Positions 41,951 to 50,351 of a DNA stretch of 64,000 nt are shown piece after piece. The DNA comes from CAYQUO01 sp964420835 (GTDB lineage Bacteria; Chloroflexota; Anaerolineae; Anaerolineales; Anaerolineaceae): NCBI GenBank assembly GCA_964420835.1, contig CAYQUO010000005.1, forward strand, positions 117,184 through 181,183, written 5' to 3'. The notes below the pieces were generated by a model. The model was given only the letters and a program-made list of their open reading frames with translations, was not told the origin of the DNA and ran no database searches. The translations under genes were made by a program, and so were the position numbers. Numbering within the stretch: the first letter of the stretch is position 1; every line of letters begins with the position of its first letter.

Positions 41951-42056
41951 TTCATTCAGCAACTCGAAACTTCAATCGAGTGGATAACAACCATGGTCAA
42001 CTCATGGTGGCATCCACATTGCAAATATTATAAATTACCAAAGGCGAACCCATGAA

Positions 42057-42380
42057 ATGAACATATTAACCAGGTTGAATCTATTATTTCACAAGAAACC
42101 CACACGAGTAATTTCGTCAGGAATAGAAGGACATCCTCTGGGAACGATCCTGGTTTATGGAACTTCCTGGTGCGGAGACACTAGGAGGGCGCGCCAGTTT
42201 TTGTCTGAACACAATATTGCCTATGTTTATATTGACATTGATTCGGACAAACAAAGCCGGCGCTTTGTGGAAAAAACGAACCGGGGTAATCGAAGTGTAC
42301 CAACCATCGTTTTCCCGGACGGTTCCATCCTGGTGGAACCAAGTCAAGCCGAACTGGCTGCGAAATTGGGGGTTGGTTAG
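42057..42380 (+). CDS. Glutaredoxin/mycoredoxin-like protein with CGDT active site
   Basis: The 107-residue thioredoxin-fold protein has the redox motif WCGDT with Cys39, the cis-Pro segment SVPTIVFPDG, and an extra N-terminal stretch of about 25 residues. The motif keeps only the first cysteine, so it would act by a monothiol mechanism or with an external thiol. Similar proteins in Actinobacteria and Chloroflexota are called mycoredoxins or glutaredoxin-like. Start ATG 42057 overlaps a short ATG-AAA-TGA upstream frame at 42052. Confidence 0.85.
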   Translation: MNILTRLNLLFHKKPTRVISSGIEGHPLGTILVYGTSWCGDTRRARQFLSEHNIAYVYIDIDSDKQSRRFVEKTNRGNRSVPTIVFPDGSILVEPSQAELAAKLGVG

Positions 42381-42387
42381 TCTCGGT

Positions 42388-42633
42388 TCAACGATTTCGT
42401 CGCAGGATCCAAACAAGGAAGGCAGCCAAAAACAGCCCTGCCGGGATTAATAATAATGCCTGGTACTTGGGAATTTGCTCAACTGTAACATGCGGCTTGC
42501 TTGTCAGCCTCTTCCGTAACGCCAAGATAAAATCAGGGTTCGGCCTGATTGGTGCCATGATTTGATCGAGATTAAACTCCAAATCGTGAATAAGATCGGA
42601 TTTGAGTTGTTTTGCATCCTGGTAAATGGTCAT
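42388..42633 (-). CDS. Small single-TM protein coupled to ECF sigma gene
   Basis: The 81-residue protein has a cytoplasmic N-terminal part (about 1-56) and one C-terminal transmembrane helix (about 58-76) followed by RRNR. Its ATG overlaps the stop of the sigma-factor gene by 4 bp. Position, size and topology suggest an anti-sigma factor or sigma-membrane tether, which is inference; no zinc anti-sigma motif (HxxxCxxC) is present. Confidence 0.65.
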   Translation of the reverse strand: MTIYQDAKQLKSDLIHDLEFNLDQIMAPIRPNPDFILALRKRLTSKPHVTVEQIPKYQALLLIPAGLFLAAFLVWILRRNR

Positions 42634-43241
42634 TCTCCCCTTCCTTGATACAAGTTTCTTTCCATACTATCTCTTAATACGACCAAGGTTCTGTGGTAAA
42701 GGCTTTTTATCGCACCTTCGCTTCTGCGCATGATCACAGCGATTTCTGCATTTGAAAGATCTTCCACAAATTTCAGGATCAACAATTGCTGACGCTCTGC
42801 AGGAAGTTCTCTGATCAAAGCCAGCAAGACTTCCCTTTCCTGGTCGGTGACCACCGATAACTCAGGAAGGTCGTCCGGCGGTTCCAGGTTTAGTTGCCCT
42901 TCCAGCGGTACTTCCTGCCGTCTCTGATTATCCCGGTACCAGTTTGCCACCAGGTTGTGGGCAATACGATACAACCAGGCTGAAAAAGGAATGCCCGTGT
43001 TGACATAAGATTGTATATGTCCAAGTGCTCGATAGAACACTTTCGCTGTCAGGTCTTCCGCCTCCGGGACACTTCCAGTTCGGTAAAATATGTAGTTGTA
43101 AATTCGCCCTACATACTGCTCGTAAATCCTGCTGAATGCATCCGAATCGCCCTGTACTGCCTGTTCCAGGGTTTTCTCGTCTATGGGTTCCACCTGACGA
43201 TTTCCTTTTTCGATGCGTTCATAAATCGTTAACCCCTTCAT
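42630..43241 (-). CDS. ECF-type RNA polymerase sigma factor
   Basis: The 203-residue sigma-70-family protein has region 2 (about 33-95: AFSRIYEQYVGRIYNYIFYR, then DLTAKVFYRALGHI and FSAWLYRIAHNLVANWYRD). Region 4 (about 140-193) has LPAERQQLLILKFVEDLSNAEIAV and the recognition helix region SEGAIKSLYHRTL. The linker between them is proline-rich. It lies 31 bp after the membrane subtilase gene and overlaps a small membrane protein, so it is probably controlled by that protein. Its target promoters are not evident in the window. Confidence 0.93.
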   Translation of the reverse strand: MKGLTIYERIEKGNRQVEPIDEKTLEQAVQGDSDAFSRIYEQYVGRIYNYIFYRTGSVPEAEDLTAKVFYRALGHIQSYVNTGIPFSAWLYRIAHNLVANWYRDNQRRQEVPLEGQLNLEPPDDLPELSVVTDQEREVLLALIRELPAERQQLLILKFVEDLSNAEIAVIMRRSEGAIKSLYHRTLVVLRDSMERNLYQGRGE

Positions 43242-43272
43242 TTATACTAGGGTGCGAAATCACTTTTCTTCT

Positions 43273-45732
43273 TTAACGTTGTATAAGTTCCAAAGCCGCT
43301 TTTACGGCTGCATGGGCATCGATCAAGCCGTACCCCGAACCGTTTTTGGGAAATGCATCCGCCGTTTGATCACACCCCGGCTCCCAGCCGGAATAATAGC
43401 TGGCTGTCTGGTTGATCAACTTCTCGGTGGTGGCAACATCGCCGATCAGCCCCGGATTTGCCGACCAAATGAGTGTTACCACACCAGCAACGTGAGGACC
43501 GGCCATGGAGGTGCCACTGGTTACTTCATAACTGTTTCCGGGATATGCAGACAGCACCCTCTCCCCTGGTGCCAGAATGTCCGGTTTTACCCGGTTGCTG
43601 CCATCCACGGATACCGGTCCCAGGCTGCTAAAATTCGCAATTGAACCAGAGGAGTTGACTACACCCACTGAATAGACTTCATCGTAAATGGCCGGTGGAT
43701 CCTTGACAGAACCACATCCGCTTAGCCCTGCATTGCCTGCAGAGACCACAGTAAAAATCCCCGCAGCCCGCAAGGCTTTAACAGCAGAGGCGAATGTCGC
43801 AGCATCACAACCTTCCACCTCCGGACAACCCCAGGAATTGTTCAGGACCATGGCGCCATTCCTGGGGTCGCCGTCCCGGAATGGATCACCATTCTGTGGA
43901 AAAGGTGCAAAGGAAAATTGCCAGCAATCCAGGTAAAATGCCGGGTTAGCGAGATTTCGGGCCAGGTTGACACAACCGATCCATTCCGCATCCGGTGCGA
44001 CCCCCACAGTATTACCCAGGATGGTCCCAAGGGTATGGGTTCCATGCCCTCCGATATCAACCGGCTGTGCGCTATGGTTCCAAGGGTCATACCAGTTCCT
44101 TTCGTTTGTGCCGTTCCTCCCCCGGTAACTGTCAGCCAGTTCCGGGTGGTTGCCTTGAACGCCAGAATCCGATTGTCCGATCAGAATGCCCTCTCCCCTA
44201 TAGCCCATCTCCCACACCTTTTCCGCGTGGATCATGGTCAGATTCCAATCCGGCCCTTCATCTTTGGTCGCGGTACCAGCGGCAGCTTTGGGAGGATTTG
44301 GAAGCGGCCGCAGTTGCGGGTTGGGCAGAACACGTTCCACATCGGGGTGGTTTTCCAACCAAGCTCGAATGACCGGTCCGCCATGTACTTCAAGTCCATT
44401 TACCAGGTAGTATGGCTTATAGTCAATCCCCCAACGCTCCAGCGAACGGCGGATTTCCCTCTGGGAAGCCTCGGCATGCTCCACAAGATGGTCATATACG
44501 AATTGTCTTCGATCCTTGTAACTGGCAATATTGTTGACCTGGGTAAGATCAGCCTGGCTATTTAAGATCACAAACCATTTTTCGCCGTAAAACCCCGGGG
44601 TGCCCCATAGGAAATAAGTTCCGAAAAGAAGTAATCCACTTATCCCGATCAAAGTGAGATTTTTATTAACTGAAAGTTCCAATACCCTTAGGCGATGTCT
44701 GAGGCCAAAAATCACCAGGCTCATCAGCAATAAGATCACTACGGTAAAAAAAGCTGCCCTGAAGCTCAAGGCCATGAGTTCCCCCGGACCCAAGGAGGAA
44801 ACGAGCATTAATTCATCCGGATCCATCCACATAAGAGGCCATGCGGTGGTGATCCCCGCCAACGCAGCCACCGCCCAGAACTTGCTTCGCGATTCGCTTC
44901 CAACCAACAGAAAGGTGCCTGGTATTGCGGTCACTGGAACAGTTGTTAACACGATCCATTGATTCCCGTTCATGGCAACTCCCGTGATCAGAATGATCAT
45001 CAGGATGCACCCGGTATAACCCAGTAGGGCGATTTTTCCCCTGGTGAACTTATGAAGAACTACCGGTTTGTCATCTCCATCAGACACACTCGGTGTGACC
45101 CCAGCCATTAATCCATGTTCCAACAACCAGGAAGCCAGAAAGCCCGTCAGGAGGCCAGTTGCAAGACCCAGTAGGCTGTCCAACACCGAACCAAGTGCGC
45201 CCCAAAAAGTCCAGGGTATCCCGGTAAGCAGCCCGAGAGAAACCCCAATCCCAATGGAGCTTGGTTTTTGACCTGCAATTTTGATTTTGCTTGTGAATTT
45301 TCGCCGCCTCATCTCAATCAACACCAGGAATACCCCCAGGATGAGTATCTGCAGGGAACTAACAGATTGAAATGCGGTTATTGGCAGGAACCGTATCGGG
45401 AAACACAATAATGACCAAATGGCTGCGAGCAACCAGGTATGATAGATGGATTGTTGTTGGGTATCTTTGATTATTTTGCTGAGTACAAGCAGCGGAAAAA
45501 CCAAACCCGCCCCAACGATTAAGGCTGCCAACCATCTCAGGTCGGGAAAACCCAAGGACCCATCAAAAAGACCCTGTTCGATGATCCAACCGGATAACAA
45601 TCCCAACACAGACAGGAAAAGCACCCAAAGTGATACACCGATCAACAGAAGAAAGGTTGCACATCCCCTGATGTTTGAGTTATTCCGACCGTTTACGGCA
45701 GGAGTTTGAGGTGTGGTCCAACCGGTTTCCAT
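43273..45732 (-). CDS. Polytopic membrane protein with C-terminal subtilisin-like protease
   Basis: The N-terminal half (about 20-385) has roughly ten hydrophobic helices of no recognised transporter family. A connecting region (about 390-490) includes a propeptide-like YKDRRQFVYDHLVEHAEASQ block. The C-terminal S8 peptidase domain has the full triad: Asp522 (GQSDSGVQG), His563 (GGHGTHTLG) and Ser742 (SGTSMAGPHVAG), with NNSWG and SAGNAG oxyanion-side motifs. Most subtilases are secreted with a single signal peptide, so the multi-pass anchor is unusual. The protease is expected outside the membrane. It stands 18 bp after an M29 aminopeptidase and 31 bp before the ECF sigma gene, so a signalling or proteolysis unit is likely. 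Confidence 0.85.
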   Translation of the reverse strand: METGWTTPQTPAVNGRNNSNIRGCATFLLLIGVSLWVLFLSVLGLLSGWIIEQGLFDGSLGFPDLRWLAALIVGAGLVFPLLVLSKIIKDTQQQSIYHTWLLAAIWSLLCFPIRFLPITAFQSVSSLQILILGVFLVLIEMRRRKFTSKIKIAGQKPSSIGIGVSLGLLTGIPWTFWGALGSVLDSLLGLATGLLTGFLASWLLEHGLMAGVTPSVSDGDDKPVVLHKFTRGKIALLGYTGCILMIILITGVAMNGNQWIVLTTVPVTAIPGTFLLVGSESRSKFWAVAALAGITTAWPLMWMDPDELMLVSSLGPGELMALSFRAAFFTVVILLLMSLVIFGLRHRLRVLELSVNKNLTLIGISGLLLFGTYFLWGTPGFYGEKWFVILNSQADLTQVNNIASYKDRRQFVYDHLVEHAEASQREIRRSLERWGIDYKPYYLVNGLEVHGGPVIRAWLENHPDVERVLPNPQLRPLPNPPKAAAGTATKDEGPDWNLTMIHAEKVWEMGYRGEGILIGQSDSGVQGNHPELADSYRGRNGTNERNWYDPWNHSAQPVDIGGHGTHTLGTILGNTVGVAPDAEWIGCVNLARNLANPAFYLDCWQFSFAPFPQNGDPFRDGDPRNGAMVLNNSWGCPEVEGCDAATFASAVKALRAAGIFTVVSAGNAGLSGCGSVKDPPAIYDEVYSVGVVNSSGSIANFSSLGPVSVDGSNRVKPDILAPGERVLSAYPGNSYEVTSGTSMAGPHVAGVVTLIWSANPGLIGDVATTEKLINQTASYYSGWEPGCDQTADAFPKNGSGYGLIDAHAAVKAALELIQR

Positions 45733-45750
45733 AGATGTCTTATCCGGAGC

Positions 45751-46857
45751 TCACCCAAAGATGAATTTTCCATTTCGATAAAACAACTCGTCATCAACAA
45801 GGATTTCTCCACCCTCACGGAGGTCGCAGATCATATCCCAGTGAATGGCTGACTGGTTTTGGCTTCCGGTTTCCGGGTAACCTGCACCCAAAGCCATGTG
45901 AAAACTACCTCCAATCTTTTCGTCGAACAGGATCTCGCGGGTAAATTTCTGAATTCCCTCGTTGGTGCCGATTGCAAACTCTCCCACCCGCCTGGCGCCA
46001 TCATCCGTTTCAAGTGTCTTTTGCAGGAAGTTCTCATTCTTGCTTGCAGTCGCCTTAACCACCCGCCCTTCTTCGAACCACAACCGAACACCCTCCACCT
46101 CCCGGCCGCCATAAATCGCAGGGTATGAAAATGACACATAACCTTCCACGCTGGCTTCAACCGGGCCGGTGAAAATCTCACCATCCGGCACATTGGCATG
46201 GCAATCGCAGTTGATGAAAATACGCCCTTCGACACTCAATTTAAGATCAGTCCCCGGAGCCTTAACCCGGATCTCTTTTTTCCCTTTCAGCCATTCGACG
46301 ACTTTCTGCTGTTTTTCCGAGAAGCGGGTCCAATAGCCAATCGGATCCTTCAAATCTGGCATGCATGCATTAAATACGAAATCTTCATACGCCTCCAGGC
46401 TCATTTCTGCGTCCTGTGCGTGGGCGTTTGTCGGGAACAAGGTAACCGTCCACATTAATTCTCCTTTGGCCGACCTCTCCATGAATGTTTTCATGAGATC
46501 TGTGCGCGCCCGGGAATGAATAACTTTCTTCTGCGGGTCAACCTGGCTGAGCGACTTGGTGTTGCTGTCGCTAATAATCGAGATTCGTGCGTCATAAGTT
46601 TCAATGAACTGTCTTTCCACCGGGTGGACAAACTGGAGTTGCGCTTCAGATGCCAGGTTAAAATAGGCATCTTCTATTCCTGGCAATTCAGCCAAAACAA
46701 CAGGGTGACCGCCAGCTTTTAATACACTTGCATAGGTGGCCAAGATCAACGGTTGGCCTGCCGATCCGCCGCGTATCAGTACTTTTTGCCCTGGTTTTAC
46801 CCCAACAGAGTAATTGACCAGCATTTCTGCCAGTTTATCAACACGCTCGTCTCTCAT
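45751..46857 (-). CDS. M29-family metallo-aminopeptidase
   Basis: The 368-residue cytoplasmic enzyme removes N-terminal residues from peptides with a two-metal centre. Start ATG 46857 has GGAG upstream, and the frame extends to 46902 without support. M29 features are NVPDGEIFTGPVEASVEG with the first Glu ligand, NEGIQKFTREILFDEKIGG, FHMALGAGYPETG, and IHWDMICDL with His339 and Asp341. The family is best known from Thermus and Geobacillus (AmpT/AmpS). It is first in the minus-strand group with the subtilase and sigma factor, though co-regulation is inferred from spacing only. Confidence 0.92.
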   Translation of the reverse strand: MRDERVDKLAEMLVNYSVGVKPGQKVLIRGGSAGQPLILATYASVLKAGGHPVVLAELPGIEDAYFNLASEAQLQFVHPVERQFIETYDARISIISDSNTKSLSQVDPQKKVIHSRARTDLMKTFMERSAKGELMWTVTLFPTNAHAQDAEMSLEAYEDFVFNACMPDLKDPIGYWTRFSEKQQKVVEWLKGKKEIRVKAPGTDLKLSVEGRIFINCDCHANVPDGEIFTGPVEASVEGYVSFSYPAIYGGREVEGVRLWFEEGRVVKATASKNENFLQKTLETDDGARRVGEFAIGTNEGIQKFTREILFDEKIGGSFHMALGAGYPETGSQNQSAIHWDMICDLREGGEILVDDELFYRNGKFIFG

Positions 46858-46930
46858 GTGCAATTCTCCTATGGCCCAATTGAATATCATCAATCCATGC
46901 AAGGATCAAATGCGATGATGTGCGCCTGAC

Positions 46931-46936
46931 ATTATA
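46931..46936 (-). promoter_or_regulatory. -10 box for the aminopeptidase-subtilase-sigma group
   Basis: The minus strand reads GGCTATAATGTC with a perfect TATAAT, about 73 nt before the ATG. The -35 is unclear. The 46858-47163 gap holds this promoter, the divergent glyA-gcvT promoter and no gene. Confidence 0.4.
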
Positions 46937-47062
46937 GCCTACAAGTTGGAACGTCCGGGAAGGTTCCTGGCTCTGATTTTTATAATTTGAATTATCCGAT
47001 AGAAAGCAGTATCTAGACAGCGTTTTGGTGTTCTCGTGATTTATATCCATGCATACTAACAC

Positions 47063-47090
47063 TTGACCCAGCCACTTTCATGGATACAAT
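47063..47090 (+). promoter_or_regulatory. Promoter for the GlyA-GcvT fusion gene
   Basis: TTGACC (47063-47068) and TACAAT (47085-47090) are separated by 16 bp. This places the start of transcription near 47097, which rules out an in-frame ATG at 47080 as the initiation codon. The leader is about 67 nt and too short for a glycine riboswitch. Confidence 0.6.
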
Positions 47091-47163
47091 AGAGATGGGA
47101 CATGAGCACCTGTTTAGTGGTCAAGGTCAACCAATACAACAACCCCTGATAAGGAGTAACAAA

Positions 47164-50100
47164 ATGAGTGATTTTCTATTTCGAGGGACACTAGCCGAAC
47201 TGGATTCGGATGTCCACCATCTGAACCAGCTGGAGGCGGAACGCCAATACCGAAAATTGATATTAATTCCAAGCGAAAGCTCAGCCCCGGTCGCAGTTCG
47301 TGAATCGCTCTCCTCCACCTTCCAGAATCTTTATGCTGAAGGCTATCCCGATGAGGAAACGAGATGGATGTCCGAAACCGAGATCCTGGATTTTCCGGCT
47401 CGTTTGGCTCATTATCGAAGACATTCGGACCCTCGATACTACAAGGGCGTGGAATATGCTGACGCAATTGAAGCCCTCGCCCGCCGAAGGTGTGCGGAAG
47501 CCTTTGCCACCCAGGCAGTTACCGCAGACCAATTGTATGTAAACGTTCAGGCACTATCTGGCGCCCCGGCAAACAATGCGGTTTACCATCTAATCAACCC
47601 GGGTGATGTAGTCCTGGGGATGAATCTGCTTCATGGTGGACACCTTACTCATGGATCCTCTGTTAACCGTTCCGGGAAATGGTACAAGATATTCCATTAC
47701 AATGTCAATTCATCGACAGAAAAAATTGATTATGATGCGGTGCGCGCTTTGGCTGTGGAATGCAAGCCTAAAATGATCATCGCAGGGTACTCGTCCTATC
47801 CCTGGATACCGGATTGGTCTCTCTTCCGCTCGATCGCTGACGAGGTGGGCGCCCTTTTCCTGGCGGACATCTCCCATATCGCCGGCCTTATTGCCGGCGG
47901 GGTGGTGCCCAGTCCAGTCGGATTGGCGGATGTGATCACCTTCACCACACACAAAACCCTTTGCGGGCCACGAGGGGCCTGTATCCTTACGCAGGACGCT
48001 TCACTTTCAAAAAAGATCGACAAGGCTGTTTTCCCGGGCGAACAGGGTGGTCCCCATGTCCATGTTTTCGCCGCCCTGGCTACTACCTTTAAATTAGCTC
48101 GAACAGAGCAATTTAAAAAACTACAAGCCCAGATCGTATCGAACTGCATAACACTGACCGGCCAGCTTGAAAAACGCGGTTTACGCATTCCCTTTGGCGG
48201 AACGGACAGTCACCTCGGAAATCTGGATTGCAAGAGCATTACCGGTCCAGATGGAACTCCTCTGAATGGTGATCTTGCTGCCAGGGTTCTCGATATCGCA
48301 GGGATCGTCCTCAATCGAAACACCATCCCGGGCGACAAGTCAGCCCTGCATGCCTCTGGCATTCGTTATGGAACTCCCTGGATGACACAGCGTGGCCTGG
48401 TTGACAAGGACATGATCAAGGTTGCCGACATCATGGCCGATGTGCTCAAGGCATTGAAACCCTACACGATCGAAACACGCCAGGGCCTGGCAACCCGTGC
48501 CAAAATCGATTTCGATGTTCTTGAGGATGCCCGGATCAAAGTTAGAGAGATCAGCGAAGCGGCAGGGATCGATGGCGAACCCACAAAAACCGGCTATCCT
48601 CATTTTATGTATATTGATGACAAAATCCATTCAGGAGAAAAAACCAGCACCTTTGTCCTCCAGGGGAAGAACGTCCGGCAATTCGTTCATTATGCGTTCG
48701 CCAGTGATGTGGACGCCTTAACTGCCGGGCAAAAACAGAATTCGCTCATTAATACTCCCAAAGGCCCCATTAAGGTTTGTCTGTCGCTGGCAAACTCCGG
48801 CGAATACAAGATCACCCTTCCGACGGAACACGCCGGGTTTGTCCGACTTTGGTTACAGGATCTTTCTGATGGCTACATCCAGTTCGATGATGATATCACT
48901 CGCAGGATGCCCGGCTCGATTGCCATCCTGGAGACCAAGGGGGAGCCCTGCGAATTACCTGCGGCTCATCCAGAGCCTGGTGACAAACCATTCTACATAG
49001 GTATTGGATCCCACCAAGGGAAGGCACTTCCTGAGTTTAAATGGGTGGAAAAAGAAGGCAACTTGAAACGGACTCCATTATACGAAACACATGTCAAACT
49101 TGGCGCAAAAATAGTCCCGTTTGCCGGCTGGGAGATGCCGGTTTGGTATTCATCAGTGATGGAAGAGCACCTGGCCTGCCGGCAGGCTGCTGGCTTGTTT
49201 GATGTATCCCACATGGGTGTCTACCAGGTTGAAGGGGATGATGCGGTAATTTTCCTCGACAGCGTTTGTGGGAATGATATTGATGCCTTGGATGTAGGCG
49301 AATCCTGTTACACCCATTTCCTGGATCCTTATGCGAATGTGCTTGACGATACATTGGTGTACCGAAGAGCCAGGGACAAGTACCTGGTTGTTGTGAACGC
49401 TTCAAATGACGATAAAGACTGGGCCTGGTTGAATGGGGTGCTTGAAGGGAAATACCTCCTGGATCCACAGCGACCTTCCTGTAAGGCTTTTGGCAGGAAG
49501 GCAGTCCTGAGGAACCTCCGAGATCCGAAGGAAAAAAAGGACATGCTGGTCGATATTGCCCTGCAAGGGCCTAAATCTCGCGATATCCTTTTGGCTCTTG
49601 GTTGTAAAGACGAAAATCGACATCGCATTATGGGCCTGAAAAGGACGGAACTCTGCGAAGCCAGGGTTGGCGACTTTAATTTGGTCATTTCCCGAACCGG
49701 GTATACTGGTGAAAGGATGGCCTTTGAATTATTTGTTCATCCGGAAAAGGCTGTTGCACTTTGGGATGCATTGATGAAAGCAGGTGCAGAATTTGGCCTA
49801 AAACCTTGTGGCCTGGGTTCCAGAGATTCTCTTAGAACAGAATCCGGCCTCCCGTTGTATGGGCACGAAATGGGGGGGGAAATGAATCTTGGAGTTGCAG
49901 AGGCTGGGTTTGGCGGTTATGTTAAAACCTATAAGCCATGGTTCGTTGGAAGGGAGGTATATATCGATCGCGAAAAAAGCCGTAAATCCATCGTCGCTCG
50001 TTTTCGTTTCAATGAGAAAGGCGTACGTATGGCACACTTGGGGGACCCGGTCATCGATAAAAAAGGTCGTGTGATTGGTACTGTAACCAGTTGCGCCATT

Positions 50101-50298
50101 GATATTGAAGGCTACCTAACCGGGCAAGCCCTCGTGGAGGAAAAATCAGCCCTCGAAGGCACCCCCATCTTCATCTACCAGGGTTCTCCTGAGCAAACAG
50201 GTAAAAGCCCTTCGGTTTTGGTCGCCGGTGATAAAGTAACACTACCAACCCAGGCAACAATCGTCAGCCGGTTCCCCAAACCGCCTAAATCCAACTGA
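47164..50298 (+). CDS. glyA-gcvT: Serine hydroxymethyltransferase-aminomethyltransferase fusion
   Basis: One 1044-residue polypeptide combines two folate enzymes. Residues about 1-470 are a GlyA-type PLP enzyme, with LIPSESSAP, YYKGVEYAD, and the PLP lysine Lys264 in TTHKTLCGPRGA. GlyA interconverts serine and glycine with 5,10-methylene-tetrahydrofolate. Residues about 635-1030 are GcvT, the T protein of the glycine cleavage system: FAGWEMPVWY, QAAGLFDVSHMG, LDDTLVYRR, SRTGYTGE and GLGSRDSLRTESGLPLYGHE. The middle (about 480-630) is a linker domain I do not recognise, with SHQGKALPEF at its end. ATG 47164 has AAGGAG seven bases upstream. Shared folate substrates suggest channelling. gcvH and gcvP are not in the window. 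Confidence 0.93.
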   Translation: MSDFLFRGTLAELDSDVHHLNQLEAERQYRKLILIPSESSAPVAVRESLSSTFQNLYAEGYPDEETRWMSETEILDFPARLAHYRRHSDPRYYKGVEYADAIEALARRRCAEAFATQAVTADQLYVNVQALSGAPANNAVYHLINPGDVVLGMNLLHGGHLTHGSSVNRSGKWYKIFHYNVNSSTEKIDYDAVRALAVECKPKMIIAGYSSYPWIPDWSLFRSIADEVGALFLADISHIAGLIAGGVVPSPVGLADVITFTTHKTLCGPRGACILTQDASLSKKIDKAVFPGEQGGPHVHVFAALATTFKLARTEQFKKLQAQIVSNCITLTGQLEKRGLRIPFGGTDSHLGNLDCKSITGPDGTPLNGDLAARVLDIAGIVLNRNTIPGDKSALHASGIRYGTPWMTQRGLVDKDMIKVADIMADVLKALKPYTIETRQGLATRAKIDFDVLEDARIKVREISEAAGIDGEPTKTGYPHFMYIDDKIHSGEKTSTFVLQGKNVRQFVHYAFASDVDALTAGQKQNSLINTPKGPIKVCLSLANSGEYKITLPTEHAGFVRLWLQDLSDGYIQFDDDITRRMPGSIAILETKGEPCELPAAHPEPGDKPFYIGIGSHQGKALPEFKWVEKEGNLKRTPLYETHVKLGAKIVPFAGWEMPVWYSSVMEEHLACRQAAGLFDVSHMGVYQVEGDDAVIFLDSVCGNDIDALDVGESCYTHFLDPYANVLDDTLVYRRARDKYLVVVNASNDDKDWAWLNGVLEGKYLLDPQRPSCKAFGRKAVLRNLRDPKEKKDMLVDIALQGPKSRDILLALGCKDENRHRIMGLKRTELCEARVGDFNLVISRTGYTGERMAFELFVHPEKAVALWDALMKAGAEFGLKPCGLGSRDSLRTESGLPLYGHEMGGEMNLGVAEAGFGGYVKTYKPWFVGREVYIDREKSRKSIVARFRFNEKGVRMAHLGDPVIDKKGRVIGTVTSCAIDIEGYLTGQALVEEKSALEGTPIFIYQGSPEQTGKSPSVLVAGDKVTLPTQATIVSRFPKPPKSN

Positions 50299-50351
50299 TA
50301 AATTGGAAGTTGATCTGCGCAATCAATTTTGTACATCATCAGGAGAATAAT

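Noticed and set aside
47080..47163. Upstream extension of the GlyA-GcvT protein from an ATG at 47080
   Set aside because: That ATG overlaps the -10 box (47085-47090), so it is not in the transcript. ATG 47164 has a proper Shine-Dalgarno and a GlyA-like N-terminus.
47091..47163. Glycine or other riboswitch in the glyA-gcvT leader
   Set aside because: The leader is about 70 nt, and I see no aptamer-like conserved structure.
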